A stretch of DNA of 64,000 nt, from the NCBI GenBank assembly GCA_014338405.1, contig JTDE01000221.1, positions 213,372-277,371 on the forward strand. The letters are read 5' to 3'. Both the position numbers and the translations under genes were made by a program. Each line of letters opens with the position of its first letter. Position 1 is the first letter of the stretch. Below, piece after piece: positions 39,101 to 52,653 of this stretch. The notes under the pieces are model-generated. The model worked only from the letters and a program-made list of their open reading frames with translations. It was not told the DNA's origin and did no database searches. The DNA is from Paragonimus skrjabini miyazakii. Lineage: Eukaryota; Platyhelminthes; Trematoda; Plagiorchiida; Troglotrematidae.

Positions 39101-42100
39101 TGTCACTGATGCCGACATGACGTCACACAAAACAATCTTTAAAGCGAAAGTTAGTTTAATAAGAGTCAATCCAGCATAACCGTCGGTCCGCTAGAATGCT
39201 TTCCATGAGTTTACCGTGTGTTTTGGACTTTGTTCCGACTGAGTTTTTTAGTGTGCGGCGGACAACATTAAAACAGAATGTTAACATGTTGATTGACTGT
39301 CCCGGTATAGTATACAAAGGAAATTCAGAGCTTTAAATTTATCTGTATCGTTTGTTTGAAATGCGGAATGGCTCTGTTTCGGAAACACAACCACCTTTTT
39401 GCTGTCGCGCTTGGATACAATACTTCTGATTACACACGTTGGTCTGGTTACTCCCTATAGCAAAATTATCGTTTCAACAAAAATCACAATGATTTTAAAG
39501 TTTTTAAACAGTATACTCTTTATTTTACATTTTGAACGAGTGAAACACATGATCCTCTGATGCGAAATTCCTGCAATCTTATTGCAATTTTATTAATCAA
39601 AAGTAATTGGGAAGATGTAACAAAACACGAGAGAAATACAGTATGTCAAATCCAGATCGCCGCTTGAAGTGACCATGACACGTTAACGACATGACTTTAA
39701 GTACCATAAGTTATATCAGTGCATTTTGGGTCTTAAGGCCCCATATATAGTTTTGACGAGCTTATCATTTCCTGTAGGTTCAGTGCTAATTTATTGAGGC
39801 ATCCACTTTGAAATCGAGACAGGCGAACTTTGATCACAATAAAACCGTTCTGTTCTTATTCATTTTGACAACGGCGAATTTAAACAGTCTCTGTTACTGA
39901 ATTTAGTTGTGACTGTGTGATAAATCTCATTTTTTGTCTAACTACGTCTGGCGACTTAATAGTTATTTAAGTTTAACGCTATGATCGCTCTCGGTTAACA
40001 TGCAACAAGTAAAGACCGTAGAAATAAATGTCGTGGTAAATTTAGAACCACATGTTTAAGAGAGAATAGAATGTGAAACACATCGGTTAGCTGTATGAAT
40101 CTACGTTAAATCACAGGTGGAAAATAATTTCCGAAATAAATCACACGTGTGACTACGAACTGTGATTACGTGTGGGCCACTGGTCGATAGTTTTCACTTC
40201 CAGGGTACCCGTTGTAATTTATCCGACAGACCATTTCGGACAGCAGACCATTTTCGAACTACCCAACTAGTTCTTCGTCTACGATACACCGTCGATCGAC
40301 AAAACCTCCGCAGAAAGTAGTTTCTGCGGTTAGTCAAAAACCGTGCAACTTATCATGTCATCTGATGTTAACTGATTAAGTCGTACGCAACAATGGGCGA
40401 TTCATATTCTAACACTGCCACACAGAACCTCTAGTAAAATTTGTATCGCACCTCAAGTGTGATTTATTGTGAGCGTCCATCTGGTGTACAGTTTTCGATT
40501 GCAGCATCGTGACGGATTCTAACGTAAAGTCAACCTCTCCCACCATTTAAAAGAAATCCTTTATTGACAATTTAGCTGCTCCACTAATGATCTACAGACA
40601 TTTTAATGGAAACCTGTCATCGAGTCTTATTAAGTATTCGGTTAATCACTGTGATAATGCACTAGTTAAGTAACACTTGGACATGTTCTAAAATGCTGTG
40701 TTCCGTAGAAGTAAAAGCAGTCAAAATCCATTTGCTGTACCAACTACCTATTCAGTTGGATGCACGATCCTGTCCGTGGTCGCAGTGCTTGATTTCTCAT
40801 CGTCAAACACACTCTAGAAATTTTTGGCAATGCCAGTGAAACATTTAAATCATGTGACCTTGGCGATCATAGGGGGTCACACAGTCTGAACGCAGGTGGA
40901 CATTTAACTTGATTATGAGAGACGCACTTGAGGTAAACAGCCAAACGAAATTTAAAGACGTAAACATTTGCGAATTAACTAGGTACTGGTTGTTCGGATA
41001 AAGTTATTCAAACATTTTCAGTTTGTACTGCGATAGTGTTATCATAAACCGCTTGGAAACACAAACATAAAGGTTGATCATGCTAATTAATAGTGTCCTG
41101 AATATTTGCATCTTATTTTCTGTTGCGATCTTGAGCAGTACACCGACAGCTCAGGGGACGCGCACTGTCTAAGCTAGTTTCCTGTAGGCATATTGTCAAA
41201 CATGGGGTTCGGATTTCGTTCTCGAGTGCACAAATCTGACTTAACAGTTACCCACTAAACATACAGTCACTTTGGGAGTTGTTCGTCAGTTACGGTTTTC
41301 AGCCGGCCAGTTATCATCTAAGCGTGACTTTCAGTGAAAACTAAGTAAAACTTTGAGAACACGTGAGACGTGACAAGTGTATCTTCACTTTGCTTTCCAG
41401 AATGTCCTGAAAGTGGCATTCGTTCATTATAGTACACCTAGTTTGGTAGCAAGATAAGGCAATGGATTGTATACTATTTTTCTAATACGGCTCACCCATG
41501 ACGGTCATCTTCAAACTGTTTGACTTTTTTGACAAAATATAGAAAGTATCTATTAATTTTTAGATTAGACGTGCAAGCCGTACGTTTTACGTACAAATTA
41601 GATATAGTACAAACTTGGAAGATTCATTTGAACAGTTTGTCTGATATGAATATGGAAAAAACTATTAAAACTTGTTTTGTTCCTGTAAATCCAAAGTGGT
41701 TGATTATCTGCAAGTGGCTGAAGATTGAGTTGATTGATTACTTTGTGTTTGATTACTTTGTGTTAACCAAATCACTTTCAATAATTACACCGTTTTGAAA
41801 TTTCAGAAAATTATCTGACCATGGAACAACATAGAAACTGCAATTCTAAGATTACATAATGCCAGTTTGGATGGTATGTCATACCCTTGACTCTCATACG
41901 GACCGACAATCAACTGCCGGTCAGTTTAAACATGATTAGCCATGTTAGACTTTGTCTATGTTTGTAATAAAATTCATCAACCAACCGATCAATTCATGCA
42001 ATATATGGGTGGTGTTGACATAACTAAAATTTATGATGTTTCAAGGTGGACAACGTTAATGGTCTACGGTGTCTACTTACCGATGGTAGTAAGCAGTTTG

Positions 42101-45100
42101 ATTTGCATGTGCTTCATTGTTGTCTAGGCCGTGATAGTGGCAAGTTTGGCGTGCGTGATATCACAAATAAGTCCTAAATCCTCAAACAGTAAGGTGACGC
42201 GACAGCATATTGGCGCACTTATCGAGGTCTGACCGTGCACTGGTGAATAGAAGAAAGCTCTTCATAGTTGATCATTCACCAGCATTTTAGAAATAAAGGA
42301 TTTTGATGAAAGGATTTAGTACACTACACATGGACGACGTTCTGCCCTCTGACGACTGAAAAGTGTCAAGGCCGTTTTGAAGTTTTCTTGTAATGTTTTT
42401 GGTGATCATTTATCAGCTATTGATATTCGTATGAAAATTATCATACTTTGATGCTAAAAATTATTTTTAAAAATTGTACTGACCATTGTTTTTAGCAACA
42501 TTTGTTTGTTTTCCTAAAAGAGTATCGTTTTAACTATCGTTCCACTAACAATTCTAATAATTTTTCACAAAAGTTGGTCACTGAAAGGAAATTTATCTCA
42601 GACATTCTTTTGAATGAGATCAATTATAGGTCAACAACCGAATGATCAATGAACAATTTCAAATTGAGTTATTGACTTGTTTGCTTCCATGCTAGATAGG
42701 GTAAACTTCTTGAAATTCCTGGAACAAGGTCAAATCAGGATGCATCAGTGGGTAACATTTCTTGTAAGAATCTATTAGATGTTTGTATATTCAGGCTCCA
42801 GTTCTTTACAGGACAATCCGCGAGAAAACACAAAAATGGAATATATATCAGAAACAAGGCAACTGATGATAAACAAATGTTATAATGACTTTTGAGTGAT
42901 ATTTTTGAACTGAACAGTACGTACCATGCAGTCGCATTACTGAAGTGTACGTGACTGAATTTTTCATGTCACTTATGCGATTAGGTACAAACAAGTATAG
43001 GTATTTTATAAAGACATTGTAGCTAGGTTAGTGGCGTATGACGTATGACGTACCCGTTGTGGTGGACTGAAACGTCATACTGCGAATTTAAACGATGGTT
43101 ACAGTATTGCATAACCGAGTGTCTTGTTCGACATCAACATCACAACATATAAGAAATCAGTTTTGTCTAACCAAAATTTGAAAGGTGAGCTGATATCCGA
43201 GTATAGAAGTATTCCAAATTTTCTGTATTATTCTAGAGATTTGTACCTGCCAGTGAACAAGATCCACTGAAAGAAAATGAGTCCATATAATGCTGTTCAA
43301 CTGACAGATCCATGAAAATATATATACAAGATATGGCTTATGACTAAATTCCAGATTAACCCACGTAGTTTGTGCAAAATGGGTAATCGGAACGACTTGT
43401 ACAGATAATTGTGAGTCTTTACGTTCCAAACGGAAAAGCAATCAGTGCATGTTTTCCTATCATTGAACTGTAGCACGCGTGTTGAAACGCTCACTATCGT
43501 CAGTGAAAACTCGTGCGCCAAAAAACTACGCGAATTAAGTCATTTCCTTAACAAACTTGAATAAACCAATGAGAAAACACAGGTTGCATCTTCTTGTTGC
43601 TTTATTCAAACAGATTGTGTTTGTTCCGAATCTGCTGCAGTTTATATTTATGGTTGTGGAATTAAGTGTTTATTTCTGTCACTTTTCTGTGTATTCTCCC
43701 TTACTATTCCTGTAATTACGCAGGCCAGACGTCCGGACATTTGCCTGAGAGAGTCTATGGACATCATTCACTTTAGCTCAATAATACAGTTACTGGGACA
43801 TCTACGAGCGCGATTGTGACATTCTGCCGATTTTGCTCACAGTGTTACTTACGCGACTTCTTTACCCTCCATGTACCAAAACAGTAGCAAACATTCAGGA
43901 AGCGCAACGTATCAAATTTATGCCATTACTCACTTGTCAAGAATTACAGATGGAGGAATTTGATTCCATAACCCGCTAATATGTGGACTGAAACACGTTT
44001 ATCAAGCCATACGGTTGCTATCACCCACACCATGGCTGATAGAATTGTCATTGTTCCAGTTGCTTCAAAATTATAAAATAATTGTGACGACAACTTTCTT
44101 TGGATGTTATAACATGTCTGTACTTAGTTCAACTGTGTTTGTGTTTACAAGTTGAAGATCACCTACTTTTGAGTGTAGCTTTCGCATTCAGGTAAACCAT
44201 CTAATCAGACTGCTTCAGAAATAAGTATTATATCTAGGTCTTTCTCTTGCCAGACCTTGAAATAAGCCTGCTGGGAAGTCTGTCTGAATGCGAGAGCTTC
44301 GATAAAATGTGCAATATTCATCTTGAAATCAACCGAATCCCTCAGTATTCATTACCCATGTTTTAGTTTCGCTTAACACTGTGTTACATTGACATCACGT
44401 AGTTGACCTGAAGATAAATGGCTAAAGCTGCACCTGCTCTCTGTATTGTACTTTTGATGAGTATTCATTTGAGTGGGTGGGTAAATGAACCTAAATTTGG
44501 AATCTCTGACCTCCTAGTGTCGCATCGTTTTAAGCACGTAGAACGCTTATTACCTCTTAGCACGTTTTTCTGTCTAATCCAAACGCAGCCAAGATATTTG
44601 CAATTAACTTCTCTTCTAAAAAAAATTGGAATCTTGGATTTGTGACGCTGGTGCCAGACGATTTGGATTTAGTTTTTTAGGAGAACCATTATATTTTAAT
44701 TTCAGTTTACAAATGAGGTTGTGAGTATTTAGTAATGTCTAGTGATCTTCTTTCTATAGGAATATAATACAAGTTACGCAAAGGAATTTCAATGAGTTCA
44801 GAACCTTATTCGTTAAATAGAAGAATACATGAAGTAACAGGCTCAATAACCATCGCTTGAATGCATCCACGCTTCCATATCGGAAGATATTGACTGAACT
44901 GACATTCCCAATGCTCACTATTAATTTTTTTTATGAGATTTAGCAGTGCTAAACCTTTGTACGCGAAAAGAATGAACAAATATCTGAATGCATGCGAAGT
45001 TTCCCGTAGAGACTGTTTGGTCAACAATGAAGGAGGCTGTAAACTTTGTTAAATGTCTAAAACAAGGACTTCTGTCAGTCAGCATGATTATCTGTCTGCA

Positions 45101-45949
45101 GCAGAACTTGCAAGTATATATAATTGCTTAAATGTTAGTTTCTCACAAATCTATATCAATTTCACAGAATCCCCAGTTAATTGTACCTTTCCCACCCTTT
45201 CGGTTATCTATCTGTACTCTGCATATAGCCCATGTTTGTGACACATAACTTCTGCGTCCAAAACTTAGACATGCTGTTCACGCGCACAAGCGTTGTGGTT
45301 GGGGTACACGTTTTATTTATAAATCCTACGTACAAACACAATGTATGGATGATCCCATGTAGATGTATTTGTAGCCACCATGAATAATGACTGGTAGGAA
45401 GCTGCTATGGCTAACAAACGGTAGCGATGGACCCAAGACTGGTGTTAACATCCAAAAGCTGATAACCTAACGAACTACGTCTGTTTAAGAATCAGCAAAT
45501 TGAAGTGAAATTATACAAAGTTGACACACCAAATTCTCTGGGAAAATACAAAGCGATGGTTCATGGTCAAACTTTTAGCAACATGGTTCGTTGCAAGTAC
45601 ATGAATTAACTAACGTAAAGCTCACTTCAGTGAAGTACGCAAGCTACTTATACAAATAAGTCATTTCAATCACTAATCACAGACTGTTAACAGTTTATTA
45701 ATCTCCAATATCTCACCTGTGTGTAATCATGTATCAGCCCATAATTAGCGCTTTTGGTGTGTGGTTTATCATTTACTTTGCTTCTGTTTTGTTCAGTGGT
45801 TATCCACTGAGTGAATATTTTGTCACCAGACCTCCAACCAGTCTGTACCCTAAAGCAATTAACTAGGTTGTGGGCATTACGCCGACACTACTACGGCCTT
45901 TGCAGATAACACACACAACTACAATGACTTTTCAAACACAAGAAATATA
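36142..45949. other. Intronic non-coding stretch
   Basis: About 9.8 kb of AT-rich sequence. It contains a perfect 9-bp hairpin with a GTAG loop at 40308-40329 and a tandem GATTACTTTGTGTT duplication at 41737-41766. It also has the 17-bp GTTGTGGTGGACTGAAA at 43056-43072, which recurs at 60520-60536. The minus frame 43157-43441 (94 codons, hydrophobic centre) has no domain match. No gene is supported. Confidence 0.3.
40308..40329. repeat. Perfect 9-bp hairpin with tetraloop
   Basis: CCGCAGAAA and TTTCTGCGG pair perfectly around GTAG. It is GC-richer than its surroundings. No function is assigned. Confidence 0.35.
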
Positions 45950-46103
45950 TCTGCAGTACTTCGGGGGTATGTAAAAAGAAACTAACAATAACAAAAACGT
46001 CTAATCGTACGATCTGAATGTCACTCACTACTATTAAGGTCATACGATTGGACGTTTTAGTTATTGCTTGTTTCTTTGTTCATACCCCCCGAAGCACTGT
46101 AGA
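45950..46103. mobile_element. Long foldback (hairpin) element, 154 bp
   Basis: The left arm 45950-46012 (TCTGCAGTACTTCGGGGG ... AATCGTACGA) and the right arm 46040-46103 are inverted copies over about 63 bp, with roughly ten differences, around a 27-nt loop. Both arms carry the same internal blocks (GAAAC, CAATAAC, AAAACGTC). It looks like a miniature inverted-repeat element, and its transcript would be a long hairpin. No flanking duplication was recognised, and no second copy occurs in the window. Confidence 0.75.
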
Positions 46104-46659
46104 CGTTAAATTGAAAGGTTCCCGTGTTGTTGGTTATTTGGTACTGACGAGCCAATACGAAATGCTAGCATCCATCAGTGTTCGTTTTCTAACTGTTTTG
46201 TTCAAATTATTGAAGGAATATAACTGTTTTAAACAAGAATTATAGTTTATATTTATGTTCGCGTTTAAGATAAATAAACAAACGCGTTGCGCTTGATATT
46301 CATGTTTTGTTCGAAAAATTCATGTAGCAAGTCGAACGCAGTACATGTCTGCATTTGTTTCATACAGGCCAGTTAAAACTGATGTGAAAGAACCAAAACT
46401 GACCCGGAAATGGTGACAACCATCCAACAGCTAACGTAAGTAACCGCATTTTCTAAAAAATTCCGATGATTGTGAACAGTTCATAACCCTGTTAGCAGTT
46501 GTCACAGTAATTTCTGCTGTTCATCATCAACCTTGATGCACAGTTGAAATTGGTTGGCTTTTATGTAAACTAGTCGGGTTCGTGTCTTCTTGAGCTAAAC
46601 ATCTTTTTGAACAAATCACTAATCTAATGAGTGTCTGCTAGATGATGAAGACCATTCAG

Positions 46660-47032
46660 ATGACCGGGATTTCTGTGATTTCAACTTGGAGAGAAGTCTT
46701 AGTCGAGGAGTCATCGATGGGAGTTAACAGACAGTAACTTTGTCTCCTCTCCAGACGATCGGGCAACCTGATCATTACTTACAAGCGAAGCTGGGTGAGT
46801 TTTTACATATGATAATTCGGTCGTGCCTAACGTGAGGTCAATGGCGCAGTGGTAAACACGGTTGCCTCATGAACTGAATGTCCGTGGTTCAAGTCCGGGC
46901 AGTGGTGATGATATGCACTACTGACGAGCTCTAATGTGAGCAAAACTCGAGTCTATTGCTTCTTTTCGAAAGGGGCCGACTGCAAAGTCCATGGAAATGC
47001 GACAGCTACGATCAACTGTGGGTGATGTTCAA
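46660..47032 (+). mobile_element. tRNA-derived SINE-like repeat, copy B
   Basis: This is the best-preserved copy, with A box TGGCGCAGTGGT (46842-46853) and B box GGTTCAAGTCC (46886-46896), closer to consensus than copy A. It shares the upstream block (GAAGTCTTAGTCG, GTTAACAGACAGTAACT) and the downstream block (TACTGACGAGCTCTAATG, GGTGATGTTCAA). It lies in the 24-kb intron of the otopetrin-like gene, opposite to the gene's direction. Confidence 0.75.
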
Positions 47033-50000
47033 TCTATATTTTACTTTTCATCGTCGTTACACAATTCGCAAAATTGGGGCACGATGCGGATTCTAAATGA
47101 GATGCATGATTTGGTTTTATAATTCATGCTTCACATTACGCATGCTTGAGTCAAATGTGAAAGTTTTTTCATTTATACGTCGTTGTGTCATACGTAAACG
47201 GATTACTCCATAAATAAATCGAATAGTTAAAACGAGCCCTGGAAAGGTGATGTACAGTTGTCTGGGATACCACATTCTGGATGACCTATTTTGTGGAAGA
47301 GGTTGTGTGATGGTAGATGTAGAAGGTCTTTTTTTATTAAATAACTTGAAACATTGTAAAATTTTGTGAAAAACGTCGATGAAGGAAAGAAGAAAAGCGG
47401 AAGTGCGTTAGGCAGTTTTTCAAAACCGTATTTACATTTCTTCAGTTTATTGATGGCTTTCATTGTGTACGGGTCACAAAACAGCCATATTGTCGACAAA
47501 GGTTGCACCGTATTTAAATATAAGGTTTAAGATAACAGGCAGTCGGGAAAATATGGGATTCTAAAATCATCGAAAGTGTCCTGCAATGTTATGTCATCTG
47601 CATCCATGCTTGCATGGAAGGCAATCTACCGCTAACAACCATTGTATTCAGAACCGGTAACGCTGCCAAACAATGTGCATTAAAGCGAACCAGACCCCAT
47701 CCAATATCCTGAGCACAAAGCAAACAGCGTACGTTTGTTCCATCTTATTGTTTTTGCAAATATATAGTTCTAGCTGTAGTACAATCTACACATCGGAGGA
47801 CATCGATAGCCAACTTCTCGTAGCAAGTAGCATTTTCCCAAGGGACCGTAAAAAACTGGGAGTGCGAGGTGCCAGTGCAGAGACCGACAGATGATACGCA
47901 ACTTCATCAGTAGAAATGCCAATAAAGCGAACAAGATACAAAGTCCATTACGCATTCTGCGTTGGTTTTCAGCCCAACCAGAAGCAAAGTTTGACAATGT
48001 TTAGCCTTAAAACGACAAAATCACACAGCATGTTCAAAAATAATGTATTAACTTTGCGACTACACTGGTGGACATCATCCCGATATATTTTTTATTTTCT
48101 CATTCGTCTGTCCCATTCCTCAAGCCATAATTTCTCTTCTCCAAAGCCCTGTTTCTATGTTCAAAATTAGGCACTGGTTATTGTTTTATACCTCCTGCTA
48201 TCGGTTTTTGGGTAATGATCAATGGATTTTGACTCACTCTCAGTAGTTTTGGCCACTCAAGGGACAAACACACACCATATGTCCGCTTTTCTTTGTGAGG
48301 TGATTGAGTGAAACGCGCAAATCGGAACAGCAAAAAACTACGTCGAGATACGCCAACATTTCCAGGTTCATCGTGTTTGCAGCTTAATAATAATACAATC
48401 CGTGTTTATACCTCAATGCATTCGGCGTTGTTGATTTAACGTGGGGAGCTAACGACTAAGCGGAAAGCCAAGCAAGTAACCTTGGGTCAAGGATTACAAA
48501 GTACATCCTGGCAACAGGCCACAAAACGACCGGATCCTCTCTGTTATTACATGAAAATAACCATAAACGATTGGCTGTTAGTTGATCAAAGAACAATCAA
48601 TGTCGTATGCGTAATTGATGATCGTCTACGTTATCGGTTTAAGTCAGGTTACCCTATTGTTTTCGTCGATCTTCTCCTGTTCTTCACTTTAATCGGTAAT
48701 CTCATGATCACTAGTGTACATATTTCGATTGGACTTTTGGTAGAGCGATTGACCAGCTAAAATCAAAGGAATGACAGATCGTAACAGATGTCCCTGTTAA
48801 CTAGATAAAAGAAACTAACTGCGTCAAGATGCAGCTGCTCAAACCATAACAAGCTCTGCTTCTATATTACGTTGAAATAATTATTTACATGGTAACATAT
48901 TTTCTGGTCAAATTCGTTCACTTCTGGAAGGTATAGGCAACAGATGATTAGACAGTCAACTAGTCAAACAGACAGTTTACGTATCTTGCATTGCATACTC
49001 AGCTTGTTTGAGATAGTGTAACTTTCGGCTATTGAAAAACAACTAATAAATAATTTTTTCCGGTGATTTAAAACAATGAAATAGCACTGAAAGTTAGCAG
49101 AACAATGTTAAATCACATTTGAAAATGTCTACTTCGATTTGTGTGGGGACAGTGGTAAACACTCGTTTCTCTCAGGTGGTAGAGATGTAGTTAATCCAAC
49201 AATCCTATGAAGGCTATTGTATACTGATAGGTTTCAACCTGTGATTCGCTCTGAAATTCAATGTTACTATTGAGGTAAGTGGAATACGGCCGAGAAATTA
49301 TCGCAGTTTTAGTTATCATATACATTTTTTAATGAGAATCTTTTGAAAATTTCGTTCTTGTTGAGGTGTATCAGCAGTATGTGTCCTTACCAAGACCAAG
49401 AATTGAACTTTACGAATGCTCTCATTAGATACCTGTATTGACCACCCTGTAAACATTTAACAAAGAACAAGACTGACGTATTATACCTGGATCTTCAACC
49501 ACTTTGTCATTGAGGGTAATCCATCGTGAAGGATATCAAAAATTCATAAACCGGTAAAACAAAAGGTTGTCGTGTATTAGAAACAAATTTAAATTCTAGC
49601 ATTTCTGCAGATTTTAACGTGGTTGGTTTGTGAACTAGGTTGTGCCTGTTGGTTATGTCAAGATAATCAAACAGGGGTTATCAAAATCAAGTCATGAAAA
49701 ACATTTTATCGGATTGCCGCGTATTGCAAAGGTTTTTTCTGTTATGAATTCCATAGAAAATATAACACAAATCCTGAGCACGACAAATGTTAGGCAACAC
49801 TCATGGATATTACATGTGAATTATGCAACCCGTTTTGTTAAATTACAGACACAACCAGTCGGTTTATAAATTCCCATTCAATAGCACAACAACTACACAA
49901 AATAACTCGTGGATTTATTTCTCAGAAAAATTTTATATTATTTAGGATTCAAAACCTGAAAACATGCATATCGATGTTTTCCCATTTTAACATGAAATTT

Positions 50001-51737
50001 GTCGTTTATATGATGAGCATATTTGCAATAATTTTGCATGTCATGCCCAGTGAGAATAAATTATCGCATTCGGCTACGACCGTTTTTTTAAACCGTAAAT
50101 CCGATGTTGACATGAAATTAACATTTTTGCATGTCCTACATAATAATCGAATGAAATAACAATCTGAAACTGATTGTTTTGTGAACAAATCCTTGAAGTG
50201 ACATGATCAGGACAATCGGAGGTTGCATATATAGGAAACTTTCCAATGGGTGTTTTAACCAATTGGTTTTATATATAGGTCACATACAATTCAGTCACGG
50301 CTGTAACAAGATTACTGGATGGCGAGTGATCAGTGAATTCTTGGATGATGCCAAGTATTTTAATCATAAAATAAGAACAACTTTTCCTCTGTGGATTCCC
50401 TACAACGGGAATATTTTAAACGTCAACATATTGCAACATGATCTGCATACCATGCTTCACGAAACTATCATTTCGTTAACAGATAAAGATAAAACTAACT
50501 GTTACCGATACACAGTTAATAGGTCAGAATATGTTAATCAAGCAAAAATAGTCAAACCCTAAGCTTTGGCTTCATTTGTGATGTTGGAAACGTTTTATTT
50601 TGTTCCACCGATTTTACATTTAAATTTCATTTACAACCGACTGCACATTTCACATTACCAGCTGCCTTCTTTTGAACGTATGCACAATATAGAAGTCTCA
50701 CTTTGTTACAGCTCGCTAACAATATATATCTTTGCCACCAAGTTTTCTTTTATATTCCACTTTTGTCAAAACCTGTGCAATACGACTGTATTTCACCTAT
50801 TTTATCCAAACTTTATTATTCATTGCGTATAGTATTATTCTGTCCGAAAGGTATTTCCAACATAACAGTTTGCGGTTGCTTCGGCCAAGCATTCACACAA
50901 TGGTTAGTTACATATGAATAGACTGATTTGTTGTTCAGTTGTTTGTTGATTTTATCCTCTACAGTTTCACTCGATAATTGATCTCATTCTAGGGTGAGGT
51001 CATTTAATGTAGTGGAACGAGGCAATATTAAAATCGTTTCTTCAGACTCAGCAATGTAATAATACCAACGACAGAATAAATGCCCTGATGTCCGCAAGTT
51101 CCACTAACGGTTAAATAACGTTAAACAACCTACAGATTAAGCTGAACGCCATTCACAAACTTTTTCGAAAAATTCGTGTCGATGGCAAAACATCACGGAC
51201 TCTAGTTTCACTCTCGCTAGGGTTCGTCAGAAGGGCCAGTTCTACGCACATCAATTTAACTGCATGCTTTCATGTTAGACAACTTTGGTTTCCGTTACTT
51301 CATTCGCCCTTACCGCATGTAACAAGTCCGTAAGGTCTTCTGCCCATCTTCACACCTAAATAATGGACATCTACCAGCCAAAAAGCAGTTAGCCTAAACG
51401 CTTACACTTCTTTTCCTCGTAAACCGTAACTGACCAGCTGTTTTTTAGGTTTATCTACAAACTAACAAGTCCCCACTACTGTCTAGATAGGAAATGACTG
51501 ATGCACTAATGGTCAGTTGATCCTAGTGAATACAGATGAAACGATGGAGGGTGGGTGTGACTCGGTTGAGTCACACTTGCACCACATGAATCAGGGAATT
51601 GCTACCACAGTTTGTCAGCAAACGAAAGAATGGTATCACCTACAGTTTTTTACTGAACATCAAGGTTCCCAGTTATCAGGACTGCTAGAGAATACAATAA
51701 GACGTCATATGCATTTCTACAACCCCACTAACTGCGA
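47033..51737. other. Intronic non-coding stretch
   Basis: The stretch holds several short frames (47673-47894, 48482-48760, 50203-50562). The last is 119 codons on plus without a known domain. The AT content is high and no splice-supported exon was found. Confidence 0.25.
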
Positions 51738-51810
51738 CCCCGTGGTCTAGTGGGTCATTGCGTTTACCACCATTCTAAAACCAGCCCGATAGTTGGCTCA
51801 AGACGTCGGC
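51738..51810 (+). repeat. Possible tRNA-derived fragment
   Basis: CCCCGTGGTCTAGTGGGT at 51739-51756 closely resembles the 5' arm of a tRNA with an A box (TGGTCTAGTGGG). A poor B-box match, GGCTCAAGACG, lies at 51795-51805. No cloverleaf can be closed, so this is at most a decayed tRNA or SINE head of a family different from the three SINE-like copies elsewhere in the window. Confidence 0.3.
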
Positions 51811-52131
51811 CCGTGCTAATATGCTGTGACCCAACCAGGTTGCAACGGCTTCCCGTTGCTATATTAGAGGTCACGGTGACCAATTACTCTTAAAGCTAGA
51901 GGTTAGAAAAATGAACGCATGATTATGCACTTTCAGGATCTCGTCTTTTTCAGTGAATCCTAGTAAATGCTGAGTAAATCACTGAATAGTGGATAAATTG
52001 TTAGCCTCACAAAATGTTTATATCCGTATGGTCAACCAAATAAAACAAACTTGGTGACCTTAGCATGCATTGATTCCACTCAGTCTAACAAAGTATTAAC
52101 AATTCACGCACACATGCACACAACAGTCATT

Positions 52132-52242
52132 ATAAAATGACCATCACAGACGATGATCAAGAGACATGCAATCTAAAGAATGAGATCTTTAGATTGTAAC
52201 ATGAAGGCTCTCTGTTCAGCCTTCATTGTCTGTTCATTTTAT
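52132..52242. other. Three-way-junction secondary structure, unknown function
   Basis: Outer stem: ATAAAATGA (52132-52140) and ACAGAC (52146-52151) pair with TCATTTTAT (52234-52242) and GTCTGT (52228-52233), leaving only the 5-nt bulge CCATC. Inside are a perfect 11-bp hairpin, CAATCTAAAGA/TCTTTAGATTG (52169-52196, loop ATGAGA), and a perfect 9-bp hairpin, ATGAAGGCT/AGCCTTCAT (52201-52226, loop of 8). All 35 base pairs are Watson-Crick. It is neither a tRNA nor a hammerhead: the CUGANGA/GAAA core is absent. It could be a structured RNA or a nested foldback element. It lies about 410 bp downstream of the donor of the 52654-52934 exon. Confidence 0.65.
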
Positions 52243-52653
52243 GAGCCATAGCTACACGGTTTTCCACGTAATCCTGTCTAAATGCATCCGATAAAACTAG
52301 CAACCTAATCTGTTCATAATCCATTCAGACGGACGAGGTTTCAGAGACCTCTAACTGGCAGGGGTTCCAGGTTCATAACTTATACTGATAAACCAGATAT
52401 GACGAGTCTTCGTTGTGTATTGATCAGTAAACATAAAGGGGATTTTTTTGAGGTTATGTACTAAGAGTGATTTTGGAAAACGGCTCATATAATCCTTGCA
52501 AAAAAAATGAACAAAGTAAAAGAAAAATATGCTACATAAGTTTTTTTTCATTTGCCAATACAGGTAAAACATTGCAAGGGCAAAAATATACTGAAAAATA
52601 CTGAAACACTTTTAAGAGTGCGCTCAATTTGATTTTGGCAATTAGTGACTTAC

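Larger units (their letters stand above)
28436..52653 (-). other. Very large intron of the otopetrin-like gene (24.2 kb)
   Basis: The flanking exons join in phase 0 with canonical splice sites and continuous family alignment, so no further coding exon is needed here. The intron holds the Penelope-like element (29102-29873), two SINE-like copies (33240-33603, 46660-47032), the assembly gap, the foldback at 45950-46103 and the three-way-junction sequence at 52132-52242. Other open frames, such as 34611-35000 (129 codons), 43157-43441 and 50203-50562, show no recognisable domain and no consistent splice sites. Confidence 0.6.

Noticed and set aside
52132..52242. Hammerhead ribozyme or tRNA for the structured sequence
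   Set aside because: The conserved hammerhead core and the tRNA arm lengths are both absent.
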